23,383 nucleotides of DNA from Deltaproteobacteria bacterium RIFOXYA12_FULL_61_11 (GCA_001799195.1 MGSU01000001.1:1-23383), one strand, 5' to 3'; shown: positions 6,684-15,079, numbered from the stretch's first letter. Notes: generated by a model from the letters alone, not told the origin. Made by a program: numbers and translations.

Positions 6684-9370
6684 GCGAGGAACTCGCGCAG
6701 GACCATGGGGAGGATACCTCCGTGTTCGAGGAAGCGGGCCTCCATCGGGGTATCGACCCGACAATCGACGACGAAGCGGAGGCTGTGCCCATTCTCGGCC
6801 GTGGCGCTGACCTCGAGGTCCTGACCGGGCAGCAGGTGCTCGGGGAGGTGGAGGTCGAAGCGTTCGTGGCCGGTGAGACCGAGCGACCCGGCGCTCTGGC
6901 CGGATTTGAACTGGAGGGGCAGGACGCCCATGCCGATCAGGTTGCTGCGATGGATGCGCTCGTAGCTGCGGGCGAGGACCGCTCGCACGCCGAGCAGGGC
7001 CACGCCCTTCGCCGCCCAATCCCGAGAACTGCCGGTGCCGTACTCACTGCCGGCGAGGAGGATGAGGGGCACGCCCTCGGAGCGATAGCGCCTTGCAGCC
7101 TCGTAGATCCACATCCGTTCGCCGCTCGGCAGGTGGATGGTGTACCCGCCCTCGACCCCGGGCACGAGCCCGTTCTTCAGCCTGACATTGGCTAGAGTCC
7201 CGCGGACCATGACCTGGTCGTTGCCGCGCCGGGCGCCGTACGAATTGAAGTCGGCGGGCTTCACTCCCGAGGTTTCCAGAAAGGTCGCGGCCGGGCTCCC
7301 CCGCTGGATGGAACCGGCGGGAGAGATATGATCGGTGGTGACGCTGTCGCCGAGCAGGGCCAGGACCCTGGCGCCTCGCACCGGCGCAATCGGAGTCGGG
7401 AGGAGGCCGAGGCCCTCCAGGAACGGGGGTTCTCGGAGGTAGGTCGAGGTCGCATCGAAGGGATAGATCGCCCCGGTAGGGGTCTCCAACTCGGCCCAGG
7501 CCGGACTGTAGGCTCCGAGTTCGGCGTAGGACGAGCGGAACAGGTCCGGATCGTCGGCCGACCGCAGGACTTCGGCCAGCTCTTCGGTGCTCGGCCAGAG
7601 GTCCGAGAGGTACACCGGGTGGCCGGCGTTGTCGTGGGCCAGAGGCTCTGTGGTGAGATCGAGATCGATCCGGCCCGCCAGCGCGTAGGCCACAACCAGG
7701 GGGGGTGAGGCGAGGTAATTGGCCTTGACCTGGGGGTTGATCCGGCCCTCGAAGTTACGGTTGCCGGAGAGAATGGCGGCCACGACCAATTCGGGCTTCT
7801 GCCGTAGGGCCTCGGCGATTGCGGGCGGCAATGGCCCGCTGTTGCCGATGCAGGTCGTGCAACCGAAACCCACGGTGTGGAAGCCCAACTCCTCGAGCGC
7901 GGTCAGGAGACCGGTCGAGGCGAGATAGGCCTGCACGACGCGCGAGCCCGGGGCCAGACTGGTCTTGACGTGTCGGGGCACGGTCAAACCACGGGCGCGG
8001 GCTTTCTTGGCCAGGAGGCCGGCGCCGAGCATGACCGATGGGTTGCTGGTGTTGGTACAGCTCGTGATTGCCGCGAGGACCAAGCTGCCGTGGCGCAACT
8101 CAATGACCTCCGGGGTACCGCTCGTGATCGAGACCTCGAGGTCCTTTGCCGTGAGTCCGAATCCGCCCCTGTCCGGGGCCGACGTCAGGGCTGCGGCAAA
8201 GGTCGCGGGTACGGCCGGGAGTTCGACCCGGTCCTGGGGACGCTTCGGTCCCGCCAGACAGGGGCGTACCTCCCCGAGGTCGATGGTCACATGTTGGTCG
8301 TAACGAGGTATGGGCGAACCGGCCTCGCGCAAGAGCCCCTGGGCCCTGGCGTAGCGCTCGACCAAAGCGACCTGGCGTTCCGGACGTCCGGTTCGGCGCA
8401 GGTAGGCCAAACTCTCGCGGTCCATGGGAAAGAAGCCGATCGTAGCTCCATACTCGGGGCACATGTTAGCAATCGTGGCCCGATCGGGCAGGGTCAGCTC
8501 GGCCACGGCCTCGCCGTGGTACTCGACGAAGGCTCCGACCACGCCGACCTTGCGCAAGCGTTCCGTCACCAGGAGAGTCAGATCGGTGGCCGTGACCCCG
8601 GTCCTCATCCGGCCGCGCAGTTCGACCCCGACCACCTTGGGGCAGGCCATGGTCAAGGGTTTGCCGAGCATCACCGCTTCGGCCTCGATGCCACCCACCC
8701 CCCAACCCAGAATACCCAGGCCATTGATCATGGTGGTGTGGGAATCGGTCCCGACGCAGGAATCGGGCAATACGACTTTCCTGCCCTCGGCTTCCCGGAC
8801 GTGTACTCCCGAAGCAAGATGCTCGAGATTGACCTGGTGGATGATGCCCACCCCGGGAGGTACCACGCGAAGACCGGCGAAGGCCTGTTGTCCCCATTTC
8901 AGGAACACGTACCGTTCGCGGTTCCGCTGCAGCTCGAACTCCATGTTTTTGTTCAGAGCGGTGCTCGTGCCATAGACATCGACCTGAATGCTGTGATCGA
9001 TGACGAGGTCGGCCGGGACCCGGGGTTCGATGCAGCGGGGATCCCCGCCGAGGCGTTGCACGGCCGTGCGCAGGGCGGCGAGATCGACCAGGCAGGGGAC
9101 CCCTGTGAAATCCTGCAGCACGACTCTGGCCGGCAGGAAGGGAAACTCGAAGCTCGGGCCTCCGGGTTCCCAGCCGGCAAGGGCGAGGACGTCCTTGTCG
9201 GTGGCCGAGGCTCCGTCGCAGGTGCGCAGAAGGGCCTCGAGCAGGATGCGCAGGCTGTAGGGGAGGGTCGAGACCTCCCCCAGGCCGCGCTGCTGGAGCG
9301 CGTCGAGCGCGTAATAGGTCAGGGTATTGTCGAGCGGACGCAGAGCGCCGAAGGGATCATGGCTGGGCAC
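6680..9370 (-). CDS. acnA: aconitate hydratase A
   Basis: Full-length 896-residue aconitase of the AcnA/IRP1 type, interconverting citrate and isocitrate in the TCA cycle in the cytoplasm. The three cysteine ligands of the [4Fe-4S] cluster are C438 (in AITSCTNTSNPSVM), C504 and C507 (in GFGCTTCIGNSGP). Other family blocks include LPDSCVGTDSHTTM (about 201-214), LSGNRNFEGR (about 534-543), GDSVTTDHISPAG, and the swivelling C-terminal domain with EYGTGSSRDWAAKG. The start is GTG at 9370, giving MPSHDPFG, typical for the family, with AGGAGG 8 nt upstream. The stop overlaps the helicase start by 4 nt, so the two are probably translated together. The gap to rpsT upstream is 152 nt, with no obvious terminator or promoter. 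AcnA-type proteins can also bind mRNA as apo-protein, but nothing here shows that. Confidence 0.97.
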   Translation of the reverse strand: MPSHDPFGALRPLDNTLTYYALDALQQRGLGEVSTLPYSLRILLEALLRTCDGASATDKDVLALAGWEPGGPSFEFPFLPARVVLQDFTGVPCLVDLAALRTAVQRLGGDPRCIEPRVPADLVIDHSIQVDVYGTSTALNKNMEFELQRNRERYVFLKWGQQAFAGLRVVPPGVGIIHQVNLEHLASGVHVREAEGRKVVLPDSCVGTDSHTTMINGLGILGWGVGGIEAEAVMLGKPLTMACPKVVGVELRGRMRTGVTATDLTLLVTERLRKVGVVGAFVEYHGEAVAELTLPDRATIANMCPEYGATIGFFPMDRESLAYLRRTGRPERQVALVERYARAQGLLREAGSPIPRYDQHVTIDLGEVRPCLAGPKRPQDRVELPAVPATFAAALTSAPDRGGFGLTAKDLEVSITSGTPEVIELRHGSLVLAAITSCTNTSNPSVMLGAGLLAKKARARGLTVPRHVKTSLAPGSRVVQAYLASTGLLTALEELGFHTVGFGCTTCIGNSGPLPPAIAEALRQKPELVVAAILSGNRNFEGRINPQVKANYLASPPLVVAYALAGRIDLDLTTEPLAHDNAGHPVYLSDLWPSTEELAEVLRSADDPDLFRSSYAELGAYSPAWAELETPTGAIYPFDATSTYLREPPFLEGLGLLPTPIAPVRGARVLALLGDSVTTDHISPAGSIQRGSPAATFLETSGVKPADFNSYGARRGNDQVMVRGTLANVRLKNGLVPGVEGGYTIHLPSGERMWIYEAARRYRSEGVPLILLAGSEYGTGSSRDWAAKGVALLGVRAVLARSYERIHRSNLIGMGVLPLQFKSGQSAGSLGLTGHERFDLHLPEHLLPGQDLEVSATAENGHSLRFVVDCRVDTPMEARFLEHGGILPMVLREFLA

Positions 9371-9378
9371 GACGTCGT

Positions 9379-9384
9379 CCTCCT
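9379..9384 (-). promoter_or_regulatory. ribosome binding site of acnA
   Basis: On the minus strand AGGAGG lies 8 nt before GTG 9370. This fixes the GTG as the aconitase start, since no ATG occurs in frame near the family N-terminus. The remainder of the 152-nt rpsT-acnA spacer (9371-9522) shows no recognisable promoter, terminator or small gene. Confidence 0.75.
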
Positions 9385-9522
9385 GGGACAGGGGTGAACG
9401 GAACCGGAGGAATCACCGTTGGACGGAGAACCCGACGCACAACGCCAGGGCTCGGTGGGTGGGGAAAGGCACGAGCGGGAGTAGCAGAACTGGGAACCTT
9501 CGACCGGAGAGCGGGGAAGACT

Positions 9523-9783
9523 TCACAGCGCGTTGTATTTCCTGGTCAGCCGTGAAATCCTGCGCGCCGCGAGGTTGCGATGCACGAGCCCCTTGCCCGC
9601 GAGTTTATCGAGGAAGACGCGGGCGTTCTTCAGCGTCTCACCTGCCACCGTCTTGTCCCCACCCTCGAGCGCGGCTAGAAATTTCTTGATCGAGGTTTTC
9701 ATCGAGGTTTTGAAATACCTGTTGTGAAGACGGCGTTTCACGCTCTGGCGGTAACGTTTCAGAGCGGATGCATGATTGGCCAC
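9523..9783 (-). CDS. rpsT: 30S ribosomal protein S20
   Basis: An 86-residue, strongly basic protein matching S20 in length and pattern. It opens MANHASALKRYRQS, has a central helix with RNRYFKTSMKTSIKKF-like spacing, and ends with the family's GLVHRNLAARRISRL block. S20 binds 16S rRNA early in 30S assembly. The start is GTG at 9783, with AGGAGG 5 nt upstream. The gene has its own promoter signature at 9813-9841. It is monocistronic in many bacteria; here the next gene in the same direction is acnA, 152 nt downstream, and no T-run hairpin separates them, so read-through is possible. A rare initiation codon is notable because rpsT in enterobacteria also uses a non-AUG start that takes part in S20 autoregulation. 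Whether that applies here is unknown. Confidence 0.97.
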   Translation of the reverse strand: MANHASALKRYRQSVKRRLHNRYFKTSMKTSIKKFLAALEGGDKTVAGETLKNARVFLDKLAGKGLVHRNLAARRISRLTRKYNAL

Positions 9784-9788
9784 GGCAA

Positions 9789-9794
9789 CCTCCT
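9789..9794 (-). promoter_or_regulatory. ribosome binding site of rpsT
   Basis: AGGAGG on the minus strand, 5 nt before the GTG start of the S20 gene. It supports the GTG at 9783 as initiation codon. Confidence 0.75.
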
Positions 9795-9812
9795 GGGGTT
9801 CGAGAACGCCCC

Positions 9813-9841
9813 TTCATACGGGAAAGGTCTGGCGTTGTCAA
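9813..9841 (-). promoter_or_regulatory. sigma-70-type promoter of rpsT
   Basis: On the minus strand a perfect TTGACA (9841-9836) is followed after exactly 17 bp by TATGAA (9818-9813), 4 of 6 to the -10 consensus. The predicted transcription start is near 9806, giving a short leader of about 20 nt that contains the AGGAGG ribosome binding site. The fit of both boxes, spacing and position before a ribosomal protein gene makes this the best promoter in the window. Confidence 0.7.
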
Positions 9842-10101
9842 GCGCTTCGTCGGTCAACCGACAGCTGTTCTCCTCGGGAAAGAAGGCACGCCGCGATCTT
9901 CCTCGAGCGCAGAAGAAAAGCCGACCCGAAACCGGCCTCAACTTTTTTTGGCGCGTCGGTGTGCGGCGGTTAGGCCCTTTATTAACGCCACTTCACAAAT
10001 AACTCTGCCAATACAAAATGCTGCAAGAGAAGCGAGTCCCCGTGGCACGAGGAACGACGCTTGATTGAGAGCCCCAACGATTCGCCACCCAGTTTGGTTT
10101 A

Positions 10102-10115
10102 CAGAGATTTCTCTG
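10102..10115. repeat. short perfect inverted repeat, possible operator
   Basis: CAGAGA-TT-TCTCTG, a 6-2-6 perfect palindrome ending 26 bp before the candidate yhaO -35 box. It could be an operator half-site pair for a dimeric regulator. A second, looser pair, ATCGG (10128-10132) and CCGAT (10146-10150), overlaps the -35 box. Palindromes of this size also occur by chance, so this is only a candidate. Confidence 0.25.
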
Positions 10116-10141
10116 GAACAACGGACCATCGGAAATGCAGG

Positions 10142-10170
10142 TTGTCCGATCCCCTTCTGCGGATTACTAT
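10142..10170 (+). promoter_or_regulatory. candidate promoter of yhaO-yhaN
   Basis: TTGTCC (10142-10147, 4/6) and TACTAT (10165-10170, 4/6) are separated by 17 bp, placing a start near 10177 and a leader of about 37 nt before the ATG at 10214. Box quality is moderate; position and spacing are good. Confidence 0.4.
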
Positions 10171-10201
10171 GCCTCCCGTTGGAGGTCATCGCCTGCGTCT
10201 G

Positions 10202-10208
10202 AAGGAGG
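10202..10208 (+). promoter_or_regulatory. ribosome binding site of yhaO
   Basis: AAGGAGG with 5 nt to ATG 10214. This strong match decides the start in favour of 10214 over the open upstream frame beginning at 10061. Confidence 0.8.
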
Positions 10209-10213
10209 TCGGC

Positions 10214-11524
10214 ATGCATCCGTCCGCCCCTCATCTGCCCCGACGGGAAGGCCGCCCCGACTGTAAATTCCTGCATGCCGCCGACCTCCACCTCGACAGT
10301 CCTCTCCGCGGTCTTGCCGCTGAGCAAGACTCTCCCATACAAGCGCTGCGGGGCGCCACGCGCCGGGCCTTCGAAAATCTGGTCGACCTCGCGCTCCAGG
10401 AGGAGGTCGACTTCGTGCTCCTCGCGGGTGATCTCTACGACGGCTCCTGGCAAGACCTCAGCACCGGCATCTTCCTGGCCCGGCAGCTCGGCCGCCTCGG
10501 CGAACACGCCATCCGGGTCTTTGCGGTGGTCGGCAATCACGATGCAGAGAGCAGGATCACCAAGGCGTTGGAGAAACCCCAGAACCTGACCCTGTTCCCG
10601 GCCGATCTGCCACACACGGTGGTCCTCCCGGAACTCGGGGTCGCCCTCCATGGCCAGAGTTATCGCCAACAGCACGTCCTCGACAACCTTGCCGCCGGCT
10701 TCCCTGCCGCGCTCCCGGGTCTCTGCAATATCGGCTTGTTACACACCAGCCTGGATGGCCGCGAGGGCCATGCACCCTATGCCCCCTGCAAACTCGACGA
10801 GCTACGAAGCAGGGGCTATCAGTATTGGGCTCTCGGGCACGTCCACCAGAGCGAAGTGGTCTGCGAAGACCCCTTCGTCGTCTTCCCCGGATGCCTCCAA
10901 GGTCGGCACATCCGCGAGAGCGGGCCCAAGGGTTGTTATCTGGTCACCGCTTCTGAGAACGCCATCACCTCGCTGGACTGGTACCCCTTGGACGTGGTCC
11001 GCTGGTCCCTGTGCCGCGTCAACCTCGGCCGGAGCGCGACTCTCGCCGACGTTGTGACCGAGGTCAGAGAGGCCCTCTCCCAAACCCTGATCCAGGCCTC
11101 GGGCCGCATCCTCGCGGTCAGGATCCTGCTCGAAGGAAACTCGCCGATCCACGCCGAACTCCAAGGCAAGCTCTACTGGCTCCAGCATGCACTGACCGAG
11201 GTAGCCGCGGAACTGGCCTCAGAAGAACTCTGGATCGAGAAGGTCGTCGCCGCTACCACCGACCTCGTAGAACACCAGGCGATCCTGGCCTCGGAAGGCG
11301 CCTTCGGAGGCTTATTGCAGAACATCCGGGACCTGCCGGAAACGCTCGAAGCGCTGCCCGGCCTGTCCGACACCCTCGCTTCTCTGAGGAACAAACTCCC
11401 CCCGGAGGTGATGACCGCGGAACGCGGCTTCGACCTGGAGGATCCCGAGGTACTCGCCCGGCTCATCAGTGAAGCCAAAGAGTTGCTGCTGACAAAACTG
11501 CTCGAGCCCGGAGCGGGAGTATGA
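10214..11524 (+). CDS. yhaO: metallophosphoesterase, YhaO-type DNA repair exonuclease (Mre11/SbcD-like)
   Basis: About 436 residues. Calcineurin-like phosphoesterase motifs appear in order: DLH (24-26, in FLHAADLHLDSP), GDLYD (72-76), GNHD (107-110), a GLLHTSLDG histidine motif, and GHVHQ. The FLHAADLHLDSPLRGL opening is characteristic of the YhaO branch rather than classical SbcD. Family knowledge predicts an Mn-dependent nuclease partner of the Rad50-like ATPase, acting on DNA ends in the cytoplasm. The following yhaN gene overlaps by 4 nt (ATGA), so equimolar synthesis and a complex are likely. The C-terminal 150 residues are helical and probably carry the ATPase-binding segment. The start rests on the AAGGAGG ribosome binding site. 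Expression probably depends on the promoter at 10142-10170. Confidence 0.9.
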   Translation: MHPSAPHLPRREGRPDCKFLHAADLHLDSPLRGLAAEQDSPIQALRGATRRAFENLVDLALQEEVDFVLLAGDLYDGSWQDLSTGIFLARQLGRLGEHAIRVFAVVGNHDAESRITKALEKPQNLTLFPADLPHTVVLPELGVALHGQSYRQQHVLDNLAAGFPAALPGLCNIGLLHTSLDGREGHAPYAPCKLDELRSRGYQYWALGHVHQSEVVCEDPFVVFPGCLQGRHIRESGPKGCYLVTASENAITSLDWYPLDVVRWSLCRVNLGRSATLADVVTEVREALSQTLIQASGRILAVRILLEGNSPIHAELQGKLYWLQHALTEVAAELASEELWIEKVVAATTDLVEHQAILASEGAFGGLLQNIRDLPETLEALPGLSDTLASLRNKLPPEVMTAERGFDLEDPEVLARLISEAKELLLTKLLEPGAGV

Positions 11525-14500
11525 AAATCAAACGGCTCGACCTCCTGGCCTTCGGGCCGTTCACCGCCACTACGCTCGACCTTGGCAGTCCCGGTCTGCA
11601 CGTGGTCTTCGGCCGCAACGAGGCCGGCAAGAGCTCGACCCTCCGGGCCTTGAAGGCCTGGTTGTTCGGCATCCCCATGCAGACCACAGACGCCTTCCTG
11701 CATAGCTATGCCCAACTCCGGGTAGGAGGCATCCTCTCCTTCGAAGACAGGCGTGAGTTCGCCTTCCTGCGGCGCAAAGCTGCCAAGCACAGCCTCCTCG
11801 ATCCGGTTACCGAACAACCCCTCGACGCCGACACACTGACCAGGCTCCTCGGCGGGCTGGACGAACCGCTCTTCACCCGGCTCTTCGGCATCGATCACAC
11901 CGGACTGGTCAAGGGCGGGGAGGATATCCTCGAGGAAACCGGCGAGCTCGGCAAGGCCTTGTTCGGCGCTGCTCTGGGCAGGACCGGTCTGAGCAAGGTG
12001 CTCGGCGACCTCGGGAAGGAGGCCTCGGAGTTGTTCCGACCGACAGCCTCGAGCAAGCTCATCAACAGAAAAGTGGCGAGACTCCGCGACCTGCGCAAAG
12101 AAGAGCGCAGCAGCCTCCTCTCGGTCAACCGGTGGAAGGAATTGCAAAAAGTCCTCGGAGAGGCCGAGGCAGCGGTGACCCGCAGCGACACCCGAATCGC
12201 CGAGGTCGGTCGCCGCATCAGTCGGCTCGAACGCCATCACCGTATTGCCGGACTCCTGGCCGAACGTCGGGAGTTGTTGGAGCGGAAGGCCGAGCTAGCC
12301 GAGGTCTTGCTCCTGCCCCTCGATTTTCCCGAACAGCGCCGCCTCGCCCTCGAGAGCAAGGAACGGATCCGCGCCCAGCTCGAGAAAGACCTCGCCAGAC
12401 ACGAGCGCTGGAAGGCCGACCTCGCCCAGCTCGTGATCCCGCAGGAGCTGCTCGACCACCGCGACACCATCGAAGTCCTGCACCGGGGCCTCGGCGCGGT
12501 CCAGAAAGCGCAAACGGATCGTCCCCAGCTCGACACCAAGCGGAGGGAGTACCGCAACGAAGCCGAGCGCCTCCTCAGAAGCATTCGTCCAGAGCTCGGC
12601 CTCGAGGAGATCGAGCAACTCAGACCCTTGCTCAACCGAGGCCCTCTGGTGGCGCAACTGGCCGAGGATCACCGCTCGATCAACCAGGCCCTCGTCCAGC
12701 TCGACACCTCGTTGCTCACTCTCGAGACGGAACGTGAGGCTCAGCTCCGCGAACTCGGAGACCTCGAGCGGCAGGAACAGGACCCCGCGCCGCTCAAGGC
12801 CGCGCTAACCTCGGCTCGCAAGACCGGGGACCTTTCGGTACGCCTCGCGGATGTGCGCGGCCGGGTCGAGAGCGAAACAATCGCGTGCTCCCGGGAACTC
12901 TCCCGGCTCGGTCGTTTCAAGGGCACCCTCGAGGAGCTGCTCGTCACCTCCTTTCCCGGCCCCACGGTCCTGGACACCTACGAGCGGCTCTTCGAAGAGC
13001 AACGAGAGCGCAAACACGACCTCGAACGCCGCCGCACCGAGAACGAAGCAGCCCAGAACCAGGCCCACGCCGAACTCGGAGCCCTGCTCAGAGCCGGCGA
13101 AGTGCCTTCTCAGGGTGACCTCGAGCGAGCGAGGTCCCATCGCGACCAAGGCTGGACCCTCGTCCGCACCCTCTATGTGGAGGGAGGAACCGCCGGTGAG
13201 GACATGTTCGCCTTCGCCGCCGGGCAGCCCCTCCCCGACGCCTATGAACGAAGCGTCCTCTCGGCCGACGAGGTCGCCGATCGCCTTCGCAAAGATGCTC
13301 GCGAGGTCCAGCAGCGGGTCATGCTCGAAGCGAGGATCGAACAAGCCGAGGCTCTCCGGACGAACCTCGCCGGCGAGGAGGCTCTTGCGGCAGAAGCAGC
13401 CGCGCACCTCGGATCCGCCTGGACCGCCCTCTGGCAAGGGGTGACCTTGGACATCGGCCAACCCCGCGAGATGAAAGCTTGGTTGTTGCGGGTCGACACC
13501 CTGCTCCATCGGACAGAGGCCTTGCACCTGACCAAGAGCGAGGCTTCGAAACTCGCGGCCGAGCACCAGAGCCATACCGCGGCCGTGGTGACCGAACTCG
13601 CACGCTCCGGTTGTGCCTGCGACGGTCTGGAACTCGAACAACTCCTCCTCCGGGCGGAGCAACTCGTCGAGGATGCAGAGAAGACGAACCGGGAGAGGAA
13701 AGCAACCGAACGCTCCCTCGTCCAACTCGAGCGCAAGCTCCAACGCGCCGTCGAAGATCGCAAGCAGGAGCACGACCGGCTCGACCGTTGGAAAGAGTCT
13801 TGGTCCAAGGCCGTCGAGGGTCTGGGCCTGGGGACCGACCCCCATCCGACCCTCGCCCTCTCCACCATGAAACGCCTTGAGGAACTGTTCGGAACCCTGG
13901 ACAAGAGCGATGAGCTTCGGCGGCGCCTCTATGGCATGGAGATGCACGAACAGGAGTACTTGCGCTCGGTGACCGACTTCGTCGCCCGGCTCGGCCTAGC
14001 CTTCGACACCTCCTCTCCGGACGTCCTGGTGCGCACCTTGGACCAGCGCTCGAGGGAGGCCCAGGCGAATGCTGCCAGCCGCACCAAACTCGTGCAACAA
14101 CTCCACGAACTCGAGGAAGACCTCGCCGATCTGAGGATCGAGCAGCGTACGAGCGACGAACGCCTACACGCCCTGCGGTTCCAGGCTCATGCGGCATCAG
14201 ACGAGGAACTCGAACTCCTCGAACAGCGCTCCCATCGAAAGCGGAACCTCGACGAGCGTCTCGAAGCCCTGGAACACCAACTCCGGCAGAGCGGGGACGG
14301 GCTCGACCTCGAAACCCTCGAAACCGAGTCACGCGAGCTCGACCCCGACCGGGTTGCCGACGAACTCGCTCAACTCCGCGTCGACCACGAGGTCGTACTG
14401 CGGACAAGAGACGAGGAACGGGATCGGCGTCGCACGCTCCTGGATGAACTCTCGACCCTGGATGGCAGGTCCCGAGCCGCGGAAGCCGCCGAAGATGCGG

Positions 14501-15018
14501 AACGGCTCGTGGCCGGACTGGTCTCGGACGCAGAGCACTATCTGAGACTCGAATTCGCGATCTCGATCCTGAACCAGGAAATGGAACGGTACCGCCGCGA
14601 GCACCAGTCTCCCCTGCTTCGGCGCGCCGGGGATCTCTTCGCCCGGCTGACCTTGCACTCGTTTTCCGGGTTACGCGACGAGCTGGACGACAACGGCAAA
14701 CCCGTCCTCCTCGGTCTGCGGTCGGACAAGAACGAGGTCCGGGTCGAGGGCATGAGCGAGGGTACCCGCGATCAGCTCTTCCTGGCCTTGCGCCTGGCAA
14801 CCCTGGAACAACGGCTCGAGCACGGGGAACCCTTCCCCTTCATCGTCGACGACATCCTGGTCGGTTTCGACGACCCCCGCAGCAAGGCCTGTCTGGAGAT
14901 CCTGGCCGAACTGGCGCAGAGAACCCAGGTCCTGGTCTTCACCCACCACCAAGCCGTGGCCACGATGGCTCGCGAGTTGGGTCGAGGATCCGAGGTGTCA
15001 GTCCACGAACTCGGGTGA
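11521..15018 (+). CDS. yhaN: YhaN-type AAA ATPase, Rad50/SbcC-like coiled-coil protein
   Basis: An 1165-residue protein. Walker A is GRNEAGKSS (31-39), followed by the family's LFGIP block (48-52). Around residues 100-160 lie LLGGLDEPLF, LFGIDHTGL and the GGEDILEETGELGKALFGAALG segment that marks YhaN. The middle 750 residues are long Leu/Glu/Arg-rich coiled coils. The C-terminus has the ABC signature-like MSEGTRDQLFLALRLA, a Walker B ending in FIVDD (1107-1111), and the H-loop FTHHQ. Two ATP half-sites at the ends of a coiled coil are the Rad50/SMC design. No C-x-x-C zinc hook is present; the only similar spot is CAC within ARSGCACDGLE. With YhaO it should form a DNA-end processing machine. 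Family length is usually 900-1200, so this is complete. Confidence 0.9.
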   Translation: MKIKRLDLLAFGPFTATTLDLGSPGLHVVFGRNEAGKSSTLRALKAWLFGIPMQTTDAFLHSYAQLRVGGILSFEDRREFAFLRRKAAKHSLLDPVTEQPLDADTLTRLLGGLDEPLFTRLFGIDHTGLVKGGEDILEETGELGKALFGAALGRTGLSKVLGDLGKEASELFRPTASSKLINRKVARLRDLRKEERSSLLSVNRWKELQKVLGEAEAAVTRSDTRIAEVGRRISRLERHHRIAGLLAERRELLERKAELAEVLLLPLDFPEQRRLALESKERIRAQLEKDLARHERWKADLAQLVIPQELLDHRDTIEVLHRGLGAVQKAQTDRPQLDTKRREYRNEAERLLRSIRPELGLEEIEQLRPLLNRGPLVAQLAEDHRSINQALVQLDTSLLTLETEREAQLRELGDLERQEQDPAPLKAALTSARKTGDLSVRLADVRGRVESETIACSRELSRLGRFKGTLEELLVTSFPGPTVLDTYERLFEEQRERKHDLERRRTENEAAQNQAHAELGALLRAGEVPSQGDLERARSHRDQGWTLVRTLYVEGGTAGEDMFAFAAGQPLPDAYERSVLSADEVADRLRKDAREVQQRVMLEARIEQAEALRTNLAGEEALAAEAAAHLGSAWTALWQGVTLDIGQPREMKAWLLRVDTLLHRTEALHLTKSEASKLAAEHQSHTAAVVTELARSGCACDGLELEQLLLRAEQLVEDAEKTNRERKATERSLVQLERKLQRAVEDRKQEHDRLDRWKESWSKAVEGLGLGTDPHPTLALSTMKRLEELFGTLDKSDELRRRLYGMEMHEQEYLRSVTDFVARLGLAFDTSSPDVLVRTLDQRSREAQANAASRTKLVQQLHELEEDLADLRIEQRTSDERLHALRFQAHAASDEELELLEQRSHRKRNLDERLEALEHQLRQSGDGLDLETLETESRELDPDRVADELAQLRVDHEVVLRTRDEERDRRRTLLDELSTLDGRSRAAEAAEDAERLVAGLVSDAEHYLRLEFAISILNQEMERYRREHQSPLLRRAGDLFARLTLHSFSGLRDELDDNGKPVLLGLRSDKNEVRVEGMSEGTRDQLFLALRLATLEQRLEHGEPFPFIVDDILVGFDDPRSKACLEILAELAQRTQVLVFTHHQAVATMARELGRGSEVSVHELG

Positions 15019-15019
15019 G

Positions 15020-15047
15020 TTGCATTCTCGGGCGAACCTTTTATACT
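15020..15047 (+). promoter_or_regulatory. candidate promoter of the PEGA-domain gene
   Basis: TATACT (15042-15047, 5/6 to a -10 box) lies 16 bp after TTGCAT (15020-15025, 3/6). The segment between the yhaN stop and the next start is 61 bp and less GC-rich than its flanks. The -10 is good and the -35 weak. It would allow the PEGA gene to be expressed apart from yhaON. Confidence 0.4.
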
Positions 15048-15079
15048 TCCCCTCCAACACCATGGATGGAGCCTCTGCC

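Larger units (their letters stand above)
9784..10213. other. divergent intergenic region between rpsT and yhaO
   Basis: About 430 bp without a supported gene. The minus-strand half holds the rpsT promoter and ribosome binding site. The middle (about 9975-10020) is AT-rich compared with its surroundings and contains TTCACA (9992-9997), a 5/6 match to a -35 box, but no convincing -10 at standard spacing. The right part carries a short perfect inverted repeat (10102-10115), a candidate promoter (10142-10170) and the yhaO ribosome binding site. An in-frame extension of yhaO to 10061 is open but is not favoured. No tRNA or structured RNA was recognised. Confidence 0.6.

Noticed and set aside
7877-9397. 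Long plus-strand open frame of about 506 codons opposite acnA
   Set aside because: It lies wholly antisense to a full-length aconitase with all cluster cysteines; the translation is Gly/Gln/His-rich without recognisable motifs, as expected of the mirror frame in GC-rich genes.
9920-9949. GCCG/CGGC hairpin followed by seven T residues on the plus strand
   Set aside because: It looks terminator-like, but the stem is only 4 bp, the T-run starts 6 nt after the stem, and no plus-strand gene ends before it.
13610-13630. CAC in YhaN as a zinc hook
   Set aside because: The spacing is C-x-C, not C-x-x-C, and the flanks lack the proline-rich or symmetric coiled-coil turn expected of a hook.
12805-14800. 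Minus-strand open frames (12805-13947 and 13319-14800) opposite yhaN
   Set aside because: Both are shadows of the coiled-coil coding region; one is extremely Arg-rich, and neither has a ribosome binding site or family motif.
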